The notes below the pieces were generated by a model that was not told the origin of the DNA, made no database searches, and worked only from the letters and a program-made list of their open reading frames with translations. Below are positions 1-10,956 of a stretch of DNA of 64,000 nt, piece by piece. Each line of letters opens with the position of its first letter. Position 1 is the first letter of the stretch. The DNA is from Durusdinium trenchii. Its lineage: Eukaryota > Sar > Dinophyceae > Suessiales > Symbiodiniaceae. The stretch is taken from positions 432,707 to 496,706 of the forward strand of contig CAXAMN010021984.1 in the NCBI GenBank assembly GCA_963970005.1, in the 5' to 3' direction. The position numbers and the translations under genes were made by a program.

Positions 1-1930
1 CACAAGTGTGTTGAGTGCGATTTCCTTCTGTTTCCCGAGTAGCGGGTGGGATAGCAACAGAGGCCTGGGGGGGGGGGTGTGCATGATGAATTCATCCGGC
101 CGGTGAATACTTAGCAGTGCAGGCATGTGATTACTTAGCCGTCAAGTATGCTCAGGCTAGAAAAGACTGAATGCTGAAATCTGAAATCAGAAGTTCAGAA
201 TCTAAAGAGAGCTGAATGCCGAAAACTGAAATCAGAAGTTCTGAATCTGAGGGATTTGTCAAAAACCGTTTTTTGGCCCGGCGGCCGGTATGGCAGTTGA
301 TTCAATGAGGGGGTCGGTGCCTTCCTGTGAAGTTCCAGTGATCGGTGGAGCGTTGGGGTGGTTGCTTTCCCATGCAAAAACAGCGCCCCTGTGAAGGGGA
401 TCACACTCAGCACCCGAGTGGGACGGCTGAGCAGGACACACTTCGAACTTGGATTTTCAGTTAATGCAAGTATCACGTTGGGAAGGAAGGCGAGGGAAAC
501 GTAAGGTGAAAGGTCAGCGCAACTGAAATGTTTAACAATCTGTTCACTCATCTGCAGAAGCGCGGCTGAACGTCGGCGGCTGAAGGCAGCGGTGGGAAAA
601 CCTGTTTGGGGGTGGTAGCATGAAGGACCATAAAAACAAAAAAGGAAGATTGGACAGCGTGAGCAACAGTTTCTGGCAGGTACACGGTCAGACGTCTCTG
701 ACCGCATCCCATGACATCACTAGCTTCGTTGGCCAGCGTCGTGATGTCATGCGCTGGCCCCCTGCTTGATGAAAAAGGTGGAAGGAGCCCTTTTTTTCCA
801 GGGGTGGACACACACACACACACACGCACACCAGTAAATCATGACTGAGGAAAGAAAGGAGCTTTGTGAACTACATGAAAGCCGCTTGGCGCACGGGGCG
901 CAATGCATGGAGTGTCTACACCTGCCAGAAATAAACCAGAAATAGATGCGCATTAGTAGTGAGCTAAAGAAGTCTTATGAACAGGACTGTTTAGTCTTTT
1001 TACCTTCTGGACGGACAGAGGCAGTGATTTCTGGCTGGCATGAAGCCTCAAGCGGCACCAGTCCAGGTCAATGGATGGGAAACATGTAGAATCAGGTCGA
1101 AAGGTTCAGGTGCAGAGGTGAACCTATGACCTATGCAAAACGGTGCTTCCTTGTATACACCCCTTTTCCATCCTTTCATTTCTATCAATCGGGTCCGTTC
1201 TTTGTTCTTGTTTTTGGCCATTTGGTGCCAGTTAAGGTCAGCTTTTGGGCCTTTGGCATTGCCACGCTGCTCTTTACAGCCTTTGGCCTCGCCGGTTTTG
1301 CACGCTTCGGTGATGAAGTGCCCTCGGCGGAAGGAACACCGTTTCCGGACCTCATACCGCGTCGTGCCATGTTGTGCCGCGTCGTGCCAATTTATCTTTT
1401 TCATATATATAATATATATTAACTTATAACTATTTTTAATGCAGACGTGCGGGAATTCAGGTGCTTGGCAACGTGCTGAAGAGCAGCTTGGTGGAGAGTA
1501 CACATGAGCTTGTCACACCAAATGACGGGGCCTTTGCTCAGACTTACTATTGACAGCGATTTAGATCGATTTATAATCTATATAGTATTTCTTCAAGGCT
1601 ACTTCTGAGAAGTCTGTGAGATGACTCAGAACTGTTGGGGATAGCCATAACCACTGTCAGTTGCTAGTCTATTGCGTGGGCTGGAGTCGAGGTTACAGCC
1701 CTGATGATCCCATGATTCAGCTCTCCTGGTTTTGTATGATGGTTGCTTGGGCATCGGTTTTTGAAGCTCCAACATTTGAGTCGGAGGAATTTTCCAGGAA
1801 GGCCAGAAGGCCTTTCTTGCCCAGGTGTCAACGGTTTTCAACTTTCCTCACGCCTTTCAGCTTGGATCTCAATCTATTCAGCTTGAACCCTGTTTGATGC
1901 TCCACACTTGAGTTTGAACACTTTTTCGGG
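1..1930. other. No supported gene
   Basis: No frame here shows the sustained coding signal seen elsewhere and nothing resembles a family I know. The stretch holds a G run at about 67-77, an AC dinucleotide run near 809-830 and an AT-rich patch near 1400-1440. Open frames are short, overlap each other on both strands and are treated as chance. Confidence 0.5.
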
Positions 1931-1938
1931 CTGAACGT

Positions 1939-2794
1939 GCCCACCAGCAGCGGTTGTTGAGGCGAATGCGTTCATCCTTCAATGCCTTGCTCAACAAGGG
2001 CCCCGAAGAGAACTTCATGATGACAACAATCCTTCTGCTCTCCATCTCGGTGTACATGGGAGTCGCGTTTAAAGATATCGCGGTGATCAAGATGATCAAA
2101 GGCGCGCTTTTGGCCGTGTGGGTGCCACCATTTGGTGCGCTGTAGATTTAGATGAAAGATGAAGGGCCACGCCTGCGAAGGTGCCACGCTTGGTGTCTCT
2201 ATCATGCCTCTTGGCTCAAGCAGCTCCCCAAATGCCAGCAGGTAACAGTATGCAAGTACTATCGGATATACAAGTTCAGGTTCATCTTCCCCGCGCTGTT
2301 CTTCATCCAGCTCAACGAGCCAATCCGCTTGAAGAGAAAATGCACCTCGGTTGCTGTCTCCAGGGGGACCTGGGGACCTCAGATGCAGAACCCGGTCGCA
2401 CACTTTGTCATCAGTTGAGCCAGTTGAGCGACCCGTTGAACGACCCTTCGTGGCCTTCTCAGGCAGTGGTGACATCAATGACCCTATGAGTCAAGTTCGC
2501 AGAAGGCCGGCGGCCCCTCCGAAACACCTCCAAAAGCACCGGTCGAAACGACAACGACGCCGAAGCGCTGTCCGCCACTGAGGCGACGAGGCAATTGGCT
2601 CTCTGTGCTTTGTGCTCCTTGGACCCCCTTAGTGCAAGATAGTACAAGCGAATTATGGATTCCTGGATTCTGATGGATTTTGAAGGACTCATTGACTCAT
2701 TGGACTCATTGAGCAACAGAGTGAGGTGATCATGATGATCACTGGTTTCGTCCAGGGTGCTCTCGCCTTGATGGTGCACTACAACATCATCTAA
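1939..2794 (+). CDS. Probable amino-acid/auxin permease-type transporter, C-terminal exons
   Basis: Three exon-like pieces read as the last membrane helices of an AAAP/AVT-type amino-acid transporter. The first (about 1939-2143) has a basic loop, then a hydrophobic stretch containing MMTTILLLSISVYMGVAF and a short helix ending in MIKGALLAV. The second (about 2272-2345) contains FIFPALFFIQLN, like the proline-bearing helix of this family (pattern FPALLYL). The third (about 2707-2794) encodes a final helix (VIMMITGFVQGALALMVHY) and a stop. What lies between exons two and three is unclear: a proline/threonine-rich frame at about 2490-2640 may be a loop or an intron. Transport of amino acids across a membrane is inferred from this resemblance only. 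No N-terminal half is visible upstream, so the gene is either cut by long introns or incomplete. Confidence 0.42.
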
Positions 2795-3662
2795 TCTGAG
2801 TTCGTGATGATTTGACATTTTCTAGTCCCATCCTCTGATTTTGTGCTTCTAAGCCCCTAGCCAAGCAGTCTCCACATGCAATCAAACCATTTCAACATGT
2901 TCTTGCATATTCGTGCTGTTCCCTTCAAGAATTTTCTCAAGCTGGATCGCGTCCATGTTGAGCAGCTGGCCCGGTGACAATTCACGAGGATTGCCATGCT
3001 GTGAAACAGGTTAATCTCAGAAGACCCCAGCGACCGACTGACATGAATATAGTTAATATACCTCACATTTCGTTTCAGACAGGACACCCTGACTTGAGGG
3101 AAGATCTGTAGTTGCTGGAGTCTGTGTTTCTTGGACTCTTGGTGTCTCCACCATTTTGAGCTGCTGGATGTCTCCAAGATGGGTTTGGCCTTGCTGCATG
3201 TTGGCAACAATCCGAAAAACACTCGCCGTGGCCAAACGGCTGCTATGGCAATGGTGGGCAAGCTTGTTTCAGACCCACCGCATGTCAACATGCAGCTGAA
3301 TGCCAACCACCAAAGAAAAGGGATGTCGCTCCAACATAATAGCGAACTGATATTCCCAACTTCGTTTGTCCTGCATTTTAAAGGCTCCCCAGCTACGTAA
3401 GTTTTGACAGGTGTTCTTTGGCATGGAGCAGCAGCCCTTTTCATGGGTGGAATGGATTGAAAAGTGGGAAGTGGTCCCGCCAGCAAGCATCAGAAAAGTT
3501 GCGCAAGCCAAACCGCTTGGTATTTTCAAAAGGCTTTCAGAATGCAGAGAGCGGACTAGGAAGCGTTACTGGTAGGACGCTCAGATCCGACGGTGCGTTG
3601 CTCTGAGGCTTGCCCGATGGATGAAATCAGTACAAGGGAAGGAGGCCAGGCCAGGCTACAGT
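2795..3662. other. No supported gene
   Basis: A 209-codon open frame on the minus strand (2857-3486) lacks a recognisable motif and the third-position bias of the real exons. Shorter plus-strand frames overlap it. I see nothing I can support. Confidence 0.45.
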
Positions 3663-3778
3663 AGATTTAGCATATGTTACTAGTAAGGATGCTCCTAGTA
3701 GTACGGCCGGGGCTCCTAGTAGCGTCCTTGCTCCTAGTAGCGATGCCCTTTGTTACTAGTAGCGTCCTTGTTATTGAC
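3663..3778 (-). repeat. Dispersed CTACTAGTAG-family repeat (family A), inverted copy
   Basis: Four to five tandem-like pieces of the pattern CTCCTAGTAGCGTCCTTG / ACTAGTAGCGTCCTTG. This is the reverse complement of the array unit at 15229-15795. Related copies lie at 12240-12305, 23834-23958, 27574-27656 and 61998-62112. Confidence 0.85.
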
Positions 3779-4242
3779 AGATCAAAAGTGCTCAGATGTT
3801 GAGGTCCGAAATCTTCAGAGTTGCTTTTCCACGCTTTCCCATCGCCTGCTTTTGCAGCTGCAGTGATCTTAATTCTCACGTAAGCAGAGTAGGCCATGAT
3901 GATATGATTGAATTGATCCCCCGTTTAGTTTTGCTCTTCAGCCATGCCTCTTGGAAGTTTATGGAAAGATAATAACCTTTTTGGCTCCTCACTTGCACTT
4001 TGTAGTGCCAGTCTCCCACTTGACTGCTCCTGCGTTCTTCTACCAGTGCAGCCTTGGCGTCTTCGTGCTTGTATTTCGTCTGGCTCCGCCAGATACAGTC
4101 CAGTGCATGCAACGCAATTCTGCTTGTTCTTCTTTGTTTTGAAGTCTTACCTGCCCCATTGCCTTCTTGCATTTGTCGTTGATGCAGGCACCAGGTGTTC
4201 TGACCAATATTATGAACGGCCTTTCTTCTTGATTCTACAGGA

Positions 4243-5810
4243 CTTGGACCTCAACAAGTTCCACAGCTTCGCCAAGGGCCACTTCGGCGACGTGGCTCAA
4301 TCGTGTGCACACCAAAGCCGTGGAACCCACCGGATTCAGGAAAGCTGAGCGCTCGGCGAAAGTCCAACATCACACCAAGGAGAAGCTGGGATTTGGGTGG
4401 CTTGGTGGAATCTCTTTGGTTAATATTTGCGGTCCGATGCCTCTGGTTGATCTGCCTTCCAATCTCTGATGTCATGAGGTTTCCAATGGTTTCGAAGTGA
4501 ATTTGTGGTGACAAAAGGGTCACTCTACACTGCAACGCCCTACTGTCTGCGCCAGGAGGGCAGACCGACATGTGCGTGAGAATGCGGCCCTCGTGCTGGA
4601 AGCCCAAAAAGTTCAAGGTTTATGCCACGCTCCTCCGAGGGGCTCAGAGGAATCAGTCGAATCAGATGCTACTAGTAGCTAGAAGCTACTCGGTGGAGGC
4701 CATCGCAAGTAGGTTGAAGGCCATCGCTGCTACTAACAATTGACCCTTCTGCACCGGTGAATTTTCAGGCTAAAGACCAGGCTGCGAGACCTTTTCCTCC
4801 GACGCTTGTCCAGTGGTGCCCTGACTGCAAGAAGGAGTGGCTGAGTTGCTGGACGCACCGCTGGTGAAGTTTGGAGGCTTTGGCATGATGCGCAGATTTG
4901 CATTCCAAGAGGCCTGAGGAAAGTCATTTTGTCAAGTACTTCGCAAATCCCAGTAGATTGGAGGCCATCGCTAGTAGGTTGGAGAGACGTGTTCCTGTGA
5001 GCTTTATTCACCGCTTGAACCAGGCTCAGAGCGATGCCGGAGCAACATCACCCGATGAGCAGCGGATCCCAGTCGCCCTAACCGAACCTTTTCTTTGTTG
5101 AGAGGAAGAGAACCAATTGATTCCATGGAACAAGTTCTGCTAGAAATCTTTGGTCACATGCATTGGTTTAGCAGTCCCGCAAAAGATTCCGGACGAACAA
5201 ATTCTACCATCACGCACTTTGCATTGGGTGACAGCGTCGTCACGGAGGGGTGGGACCAAGAAGAGGGTCTCATGCAGCCGCCCCGCAGTTCTGCATTTTG
5301 GCTGCATCAGAAGGTTTTCCTAGAAACTCTACACTAACATGTCGGCCATTGCGGAGGTTGGGGAATGAACATCGAGCTGCTGTCTTCTAGCTGATTCTAG
5401 TTGCCTTTCAATTCACCGCCGGCTTTTAAGCCAGTATTGCGACAAGCTTCTCACACGTGGCCAGACACCTGAAAATCATCGCGCACCTGTGCCGAATGAT
5501 GAGAGTGTCCTTGCTGCAAGGGTGACGTTCCAAACGGTGCCCTGTGTTCTCTGTGGTTCTCATTTCAACCCAAACGGTGCCCCCGTCCGAGCGGTTTTCA
5601 GGTGGCATGGCTCTGACCAAGTCTTTGGAGAATTTGTCGCTTGGCGGAGTGGCGGCCGTGTACCCTCAGGTGCAACGACCAAAGCACTTACGACCAGAGC
5701 AACGACCCGGCGTGATGCACGTCGCGATGGCAGGCAAAGATGCCCAAGAAGTATCGTATTCCACAGAAAGGCGAAGTGAGCACCTACCAAGGACACTTCA
5801 AGTTTGTTGA
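4243..5810 (+). CDS. Unidentified multi-exon gene
   Basis: I do not recognise a family. Exon-like stretches occur at about 4243-4420, 4555-4665 (starts RADRHVRENAALVLEAQK), 4784-4856 (LRDLFLRRLSSGALTARR), 4997-5095 (VSFIHRLNQAQSDAG) and 5607-5806 (MALTKSLENLSLGGVAAVYP). They are joined by gaps that look like introns ending in AG. At 4243-4420 two frames are both plausible (one with DLDLNKFHSFAKGHF, another with LNRVHTKAVEPTGF), so there is either an unseen short intron or a frameshift. The exons are rich in charged and helical residues, with no signal peptide or membrane segment. They may be one gene or two. The next gene downstream is the Nudix-like one, on the same strand. Confidence 0.35.
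4675..4735 (+). repeat. Dispersed repeat family B copy (GGAGGCCATCGC..TAGGTTG)
   Basis: Contains GGAGGCCATCGCAAGTAGG followed by GAAGGCCATCGCTGCTAC. The same motif recurs at 4954-4984, 33141-33240 (inverted) and 37370-37432. Confidence 0.7.
4950..4986 (+). repeat. Dispersed repeat family B copy
   Basis: AGATTGGAGGCCATCGCTAG then TAGGTTGGAG, the core unit of family B, inserted between exon-like pieces of the unidentified gene. Confidence 0.7.
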
Positions 5811-5971
5811 GCCTCAAGTAGGTAGCATCAAGTAGCTGGAGCACACTGGGTAGAAGATTGGAGAAGATGGTAGAAGATTAGGAGTCGGAGTGTTTGGAAT
5901 TCGTCAGGAGCAGGAGTCATCCCAGTAACAAGGCTGCCGGATGGTCTGGAGCTCAAGGGGAACTTCGGCAG

Positions 5972-7655
5972 TCACCCACGATCAATATGTTTGGTCACTG
6001 TTAGAGGCAAGGCTCGGGTGCTTCTTTGGCAGCCGCAGAAGGGCAAGAAGCAGGGCGTGCGCTGGTATGACTTCGGGGGCAGCAAGAAGCCGACCGAGGC
6101 AGCTGTCGGAGGGCCTCTCACTTTTGATACCCCAACCCCCAGCCCCAAAGAATCCCAAAGCGACAATGCTACACTGCTACAAAGTCATTTCTCCCCAAAT
6201 GTTCCAACTGCTTCCAAAGCACAGAAGAATCTGCGAGGACCTGGATGTTTATATATATATATATCTAAATACTCTTAGTCTGTGAGACCCGAAGTCCGCG
6301 AATTGGTAGATGTTGGGAGACTTGCAAACGGCTCCAGGAGTTTGCGAGCAGCTGTGCCTGCCGGAAGTTTGCCAAGGAGACATATGGCCTCTTCGGTTGT
6401 GCCACTTGGTGAAACGGACTGTCACACAATAAGGGCACCTAAAGGAACAGAAATCATAGAACCGGATCAATCAACCCTGTAGTGCTCTAACACCAGACTA
6501 ACCGAGCAAAAGTTCCATGGAAAGAATCACTTGAATCACTTGGGGTTTTGGGGTGTCATTTGGTGGCTTGGAGCTGATTGGGAGCAAAAGCTGTTGTGAT
6601 CGCCTCACATCGAACCGCGCGAATCGCCTTCCAGTGGTTCCAATCTGAGGCTTTGGACTTGAAAGGTGACCAGATGGCAATGCAACTCAGGGAGCTCTAC
6701 CAGGTGCGATGTTTCTGCGAACATGAATTTCGATATGTTTCGAAGCCGAAACGGGTCGAAATGATAGCAGGATAGCAGCTGCTTTCCGAACTTACTAACA
6801 TGGAAGCGGAACATCCACTTGATGCCACTTGCTGACTTACTTCCATGGCATGTTCACCTGTTCGTCGGAGTGAGAAGTGCTCCCCCTGGCACCTGCTTCC
6901 GCACCCAGCGCACGGCTTGAGGGCCTCGCCAACTTGCCCCTCATGCTCAAGGCAAGTGAGGACTTCACGCCAGTTTCACCCGCTCTGGGAGCTTTGCAAG
7001 TCCATTTCAAACTCTGGTGGAACTAGATTGGACCAATGGGTTGGACGAGTGGCTTGGTGCTTTGTCAAAAGTCTAAAGACTCTTTATGCTTTTATTCTAT
7101 TGTAAGATATTGTAAGATGATTTTGACTCGTGACTGCTTGTTGGAGGAGTGGGCACATTTGCAACTTCTGGATGATGGCCCTCGGATTTTCTTCAATGAC
7201 ACCCACGAGTACTTCTTGTACATGTTGTGCGTGCCATACGTGCCAGAGGACACCAGCTGACTGACATCGATTCGTTTTGTTTGGCAATGATAGCACCATG
7301 CTTATGGTAGCGCTTATGGTTCGTATTGTCAAATCCAAGCTGCTGCATCTATGACCATCTTTGCACGGGATCGCACGCTGCCCCCGCTTGCAAAGGAAGT
7401 TCTGAACGAGGCCTCGACCATTGTTGATGGCCGCAAGCGTGTTTTCAGGCTGGGAACGTCCCTCTCGTGCCTGTCGAGCCTTGCCTCGCCCCAGAGTTGC
7501 TCCGTTTCTTCCGTTTTCCCAGGTGGATGACAGTGGAAGAGTTGGCTGAGGAGGTCATGGCACCGAGGCTCCACATGGCAAGCTTCGCGCTGCAGCTGGA
7601 GAACCTTCAGGAGGATCCTTTTGTTTCTTGGCAGGTGTGGGAGACGAGATAGGCT
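5972..7655 (+). CDS. Probable Nudix hydrolase-like protein, multi-exon
   Basis: The first exon (about 5972-6099) contains KARVLLWQPQKGKKQG followed by WYDFGGSKKPTEA. This matches the start of a Nudix fold, where a beta strand with a leucine-rich LL precedes the glycine loop G-G-x-K/E-x-x-E. Later exons fit the rest of such a protein: about 6628-6700 (WFQSEALDLKGDQMAMQ), 7120-7259 (HEYFLYMLCVPYVPED), 7334-7455 (EVLNEASTIVDGRKRVFR) and 7475-7655 (RWMTVEELAEEV, then a helical tail). Nudix enzymes hydrolyse nucleoside diphosphates linked to another group. The key REXXEEXGU helix is not visible, probably because it lies in an exon I could not place or is lost. The final stop at 7655 may be intron read-through, since a GT follows TGGCAG just upstream. 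It could instead be an unrelated protein with a chance glycine loop. Confidence 0.42.
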
Positions 7656-8940
7656 TCGATCAGGTGACTTGTTTTGTGGGTGAGATGGTTTGAGAACTTG
7701 GTAGGCGGATAGGCAAGGACTGAAAAAGGGCCACACCACTTAAGTCCAGTGTTATTTCATGTTTCAATGTGCCATGCTGTGCCATACCTTTTGCATCCTT
7801 TGGGCTGATGATGATGATGTTGCCTCCCTCTGAGGTGCTCATGGGCAGAACATATGGCAATGTAGCGAGTAATATTCCAACAGGAACTTTTTCTGCCGCT
7901 GCATTGTGAGCCTGAAAATCAGCATACCTCACAAGTTTATGCGGCAACGTTCAGACATCCTCCGCTGCTAAAAGCAGCTGTAAAGTAAACATCATGCCAC
8001 TTTGGTGAAGGCTGTAGAGCGTGGATGTTTGGACATTTTGAATGGCGACTGTTGTGGCTGATGTGTTTTGTATTGCCCAGTTGGCCAGTTGAAGATCAGG
8101 TACAACATCACACTACTTGGGGACCTTGTTTTGCACCTTTCGACGCTTGTTCCACATCTACATATTTTCAAAAAAGACTATTGTTATATTATATACTAAC
8201 TATTTTGTAATATTCAAAACCATTCGATCTTCTTCTGCGACTTAGTGGGCGAGTCTTACATCTGGCAGCAGAAGCTTTTTCCCCGCCATCCTTCATAGAA
8301 GGGTGGTGTTCCGACCTGCGAAGCAGGGACCACAAGAGTGCCGGAACCCTCATGAGCCACGGGATCCAAGCGAATGCATTGGAAATAGCAGTGCGGTTGG
8401 AACATGGAACAACAGTCAGAGGTCAAAGCATGGACGATGGATTATGATGGAAGGTGTAAAAGTCTAAAGGTTCCATGATGTTCAATTCTGTTGGTTTCTT
8501 TGTGTTTTTGGTGGGAATCTTGAGGTAGCAAGGGCAGCTCTTTCTTGTACGCAGACGCTGCCCCCATGGTACTCCCATGGTAGAATGTTTCTTTTTGAGG
8601 CCGAGCATCTTCAAAGAGCTACTGAAATCTCAGTGCCAGTGTGCCGTGACAGCCTCAGCATGTGCTGAGAAAAGCAACTGACATTTGAATGACCATGTAG
8701 TATATAATGAGAACGCTTGGCAGCTTGAGTTCAGGAAAGCGGTATGTCTTCAAAGACTTTGAATGATGAAACAAAGACCCTGACCTCACATGTTCGGCTT
8801 TGCATGGCTTTGCATGGCTTGGAGACTCACTCAAATCGGACTTTGTTTCATGGTTGTGCCCTCGCAGCTCTTTGGGGTTCACAGGGTTGCACTGCTGGGG
8901 TGACACGCAGTGCCTGGCAGTTCTCCATGGACTAGCCGCG
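7656..8940. other. No firm gene; one long open plus-strand frame
   Basis: A plus-strand frame is open from about 8228 to 8447, but a second frame over the same bases is also plausible and no motif is visible. AT-rich sequence around 8170-8215 looks intronic or intergenic. A TA-rich patch lies near 8698. Confidence 0.35.
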
Positions 8941-10821
8941 ATGGCCGAGATACAAGAAATTCAGAGCGAAGGCTTTGACCTGCCGGCGCGGGAGGCGACG
9001 CCCGGCTGCCGGGTGATACTGATATGGCAGCTGAACCTGTCAAGTACAACATGGATTGTCGAAGGATATTTGCATTGGGATCGGCATGAGGGTGAGAAGC
9101 CGCTTGGTTTCCGTTGACTTGGATCTTCTCATTCTTCTTGCTTTTTTCTTCTTTTTTCTGTCAGGGATCCCACCATGTGAGGCTGGCTCACAAGGTTTTG
9201 ATAGAAATCACTCAGACTAAGGACCAGCCGAGCCCCACGATGGCGGTACACGCGCGAAGAAAAAGGGAGGAAAGAAGAGAGCCGTTGCTGGAGCTCTTTT
9301 ACGGGCCGTGACTCTGTGAGCAGCCAGGGCGGCCTATCCAAAGAAGAGTTAGACGCACTCACATCGATGAAGGAGGAGATGAGGAAAAAGCTGTCGGAGC
9401 GCAAAAAGGCACTTGATAGTGCCGGAAACTTGATCGATCAAGATGCAGAAGAACGATGGCAGCTCCTGAGGGTTCTAGGCAAGAAATGCCGAAACAGCCA
9501 CTGAGTCAGCAAGTTGAACTCATGAAAGTCCTTCCTAGTTGGGCATGCTTGGCAATTTTTTGGTTTAAAGTCTTGGTAGCATGACTATTAAGTGGTTCTA
9601 AATCTGTTGGTTGAATCCTTCGGTTGCTTCCCAAGGTAAGGAGCTCTTTGCCCTCCGGGAGCAAATCGAACAGGATCGCCGCGCCGCAGGGCCGGAGGCT
9701 GCGCCAGAGTGGCGCCCGCCACGGATCTCCGGCGCCGTCGGGGGACCCCCGCGGGGCGCGAAGAAGCGGGGCTGCGACGCCATCGAGTGGTTTCTCATTC
9801 ATCGCACGCGGGAATCGCCAAGACAGAGTCAGAAAGGCACAAAGAGACGGAGGACAGACACAGGGGCAGAAGTGGACTCTTCGTCGGAAGAGGAAGTGAT
9901 AGAGAAAGGTCCAAGAAGGCCTCCAATTTCTGCCTTTAAGGGAGGAGATGCTGCGAGAAATGAGCTCGAGCCCGAGGAAGCGAGGCAACTTTGGAAACGC
10001 TTGGAGAACGACGAGGTCTTCACATCCGAAGACGATTTACTCCGCCTTTGGCGCCTTGCTTTGGCCAAGACGGCCGTGGAGGAAGATGGGCAACTCCCAT
10101 TTACCGTCATGGATTTGGCAAAGCATCCAGGAGTTGCTTGAGCATTCTTTGTCTTTTCCATGCTAATTTAGCGGTGTGCCGTTAAAAAATGTTAAAGTAA
10201 TTTCTTCGCAGCTCCAAGTGAGAATCTTGATGCCTGATGCAAAATTGAAGGCAGCAGGTGGAACACAGAGCCCACCTGGCTTTCACGGGCCTAGCGGCAG
10301 TGGTCGAGATGGCTTCGGACGCCCTTTCGAAGAAGGACTTGGTCACAACGTTCTTGAAAGTTGTGCTTCGGGAGCTGTTGAACCGCGTGTTCAACGATGA
10401 CCACCAGGCCCAACTCTTCCCAAGCACAGGTGTTTGTTTGATGGTGGTAAGTTAGTTGTTGTTGTAACGTGTTGTCACGGTAGATTTGGCAAATGGTTGG
10501 CTCCATGCCATGCAGATCTGTTAGGCTCCGCTAGGCTCCCTGTTTGTGATGTTCGAGCCACTCGAACCGGTGCAGGGCCACTTCCTGCCGCTGAGCCGCT
10601 TCAAAGGCCATGCCAAAGGAGTTCGTGGCTGTGCAAGGCAGGCACTTCGAGGCAAGGTTGCTGGGTGGATGGCTCGCACAAAAGAGTGTTCTCTGGAGTG
10701 TGCCATCAGTATGCCAATTGCAGAAAGGGGTTGGGTGTCGGGGCCAAGCAAAGCCACTGTACTACTGTATCGTCCTTTTCTGTATTCTTTTTGCATTCTT
10801 GTAAGTAGTGATTCTGTGTGA
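8941..10821 (+). CDS. Unidentified multi-exon protein, charged/helical
   Basis: I do not recognise a family. The proposed start is the ATG at 8941 (MAEIQEIQSEGFDLP), the first in a strong frame. Further exons follow at about 9195-9303 (lysine-rich, AKKKGGKKRAVAGALL in one frame), 9316-9483 (SKEELDALTSMKEEMRKK, a strongly charged helix) and 9636-10141. That exon has a basic, serine-acid linker and then EEARQLWKRLEND and DDLLRLWRLALAKTAVEED. Two more follow at about 10259-10435 (DLVTTFLKVVLRELLNRV) and 10546-10800 (MFEPLEPVQGHFLPLSRF). The long amphipathic helices suggest an all-helical scaffold of HEAT or similar type, which is inference. The stop at 10141 may be an intron stop rather than the true end. 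The next gene begins about 100 bases after the last exon. Confidence 0.4.
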
Positions 10822-10900
10822 GCTTTTGTGGAGTCTAGCGGCCTGGTTTCCTGCGGTTAGCTCATTATGAATTCAAGTCTCGGCCACTACTGACTAGTGC

Positions 10901-10922
10901 TTCGCCACCATTTTGGCCCAAG
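10901..10922 (+). other. Possible relic spliced-leader sequence
   Basis: The 22 bases match the dinoflagellate spliced leader (DCCGTAGCCATTTTGGCTCAAG, recalled from the literature) at about 17 positions, including the run CCATTTTGGC and the terminal CAAG. It sits 35 bases upstream of the chosen ATG of the DUF1295 gene, on the coding strand. This is where a leader captured by reverse transcription and reinsertion would be expected. Confidence 0.5.
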
Positions 10923-10956
10923 ACTTGCATCCTCTCTGCCAAACCCTGTCGGTTGC

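Noticed and set aside
1048-1503. 151-codon minus-strand open frame
   Set aside because: Plus frames are open over the same bases and an AT-rich run interrupts any sensible domain.
2857-3486. 209-codon minus-strand open frame
   Set aside because: No motif and no third-position bias; it runs against the strand of all neighbouring exons.
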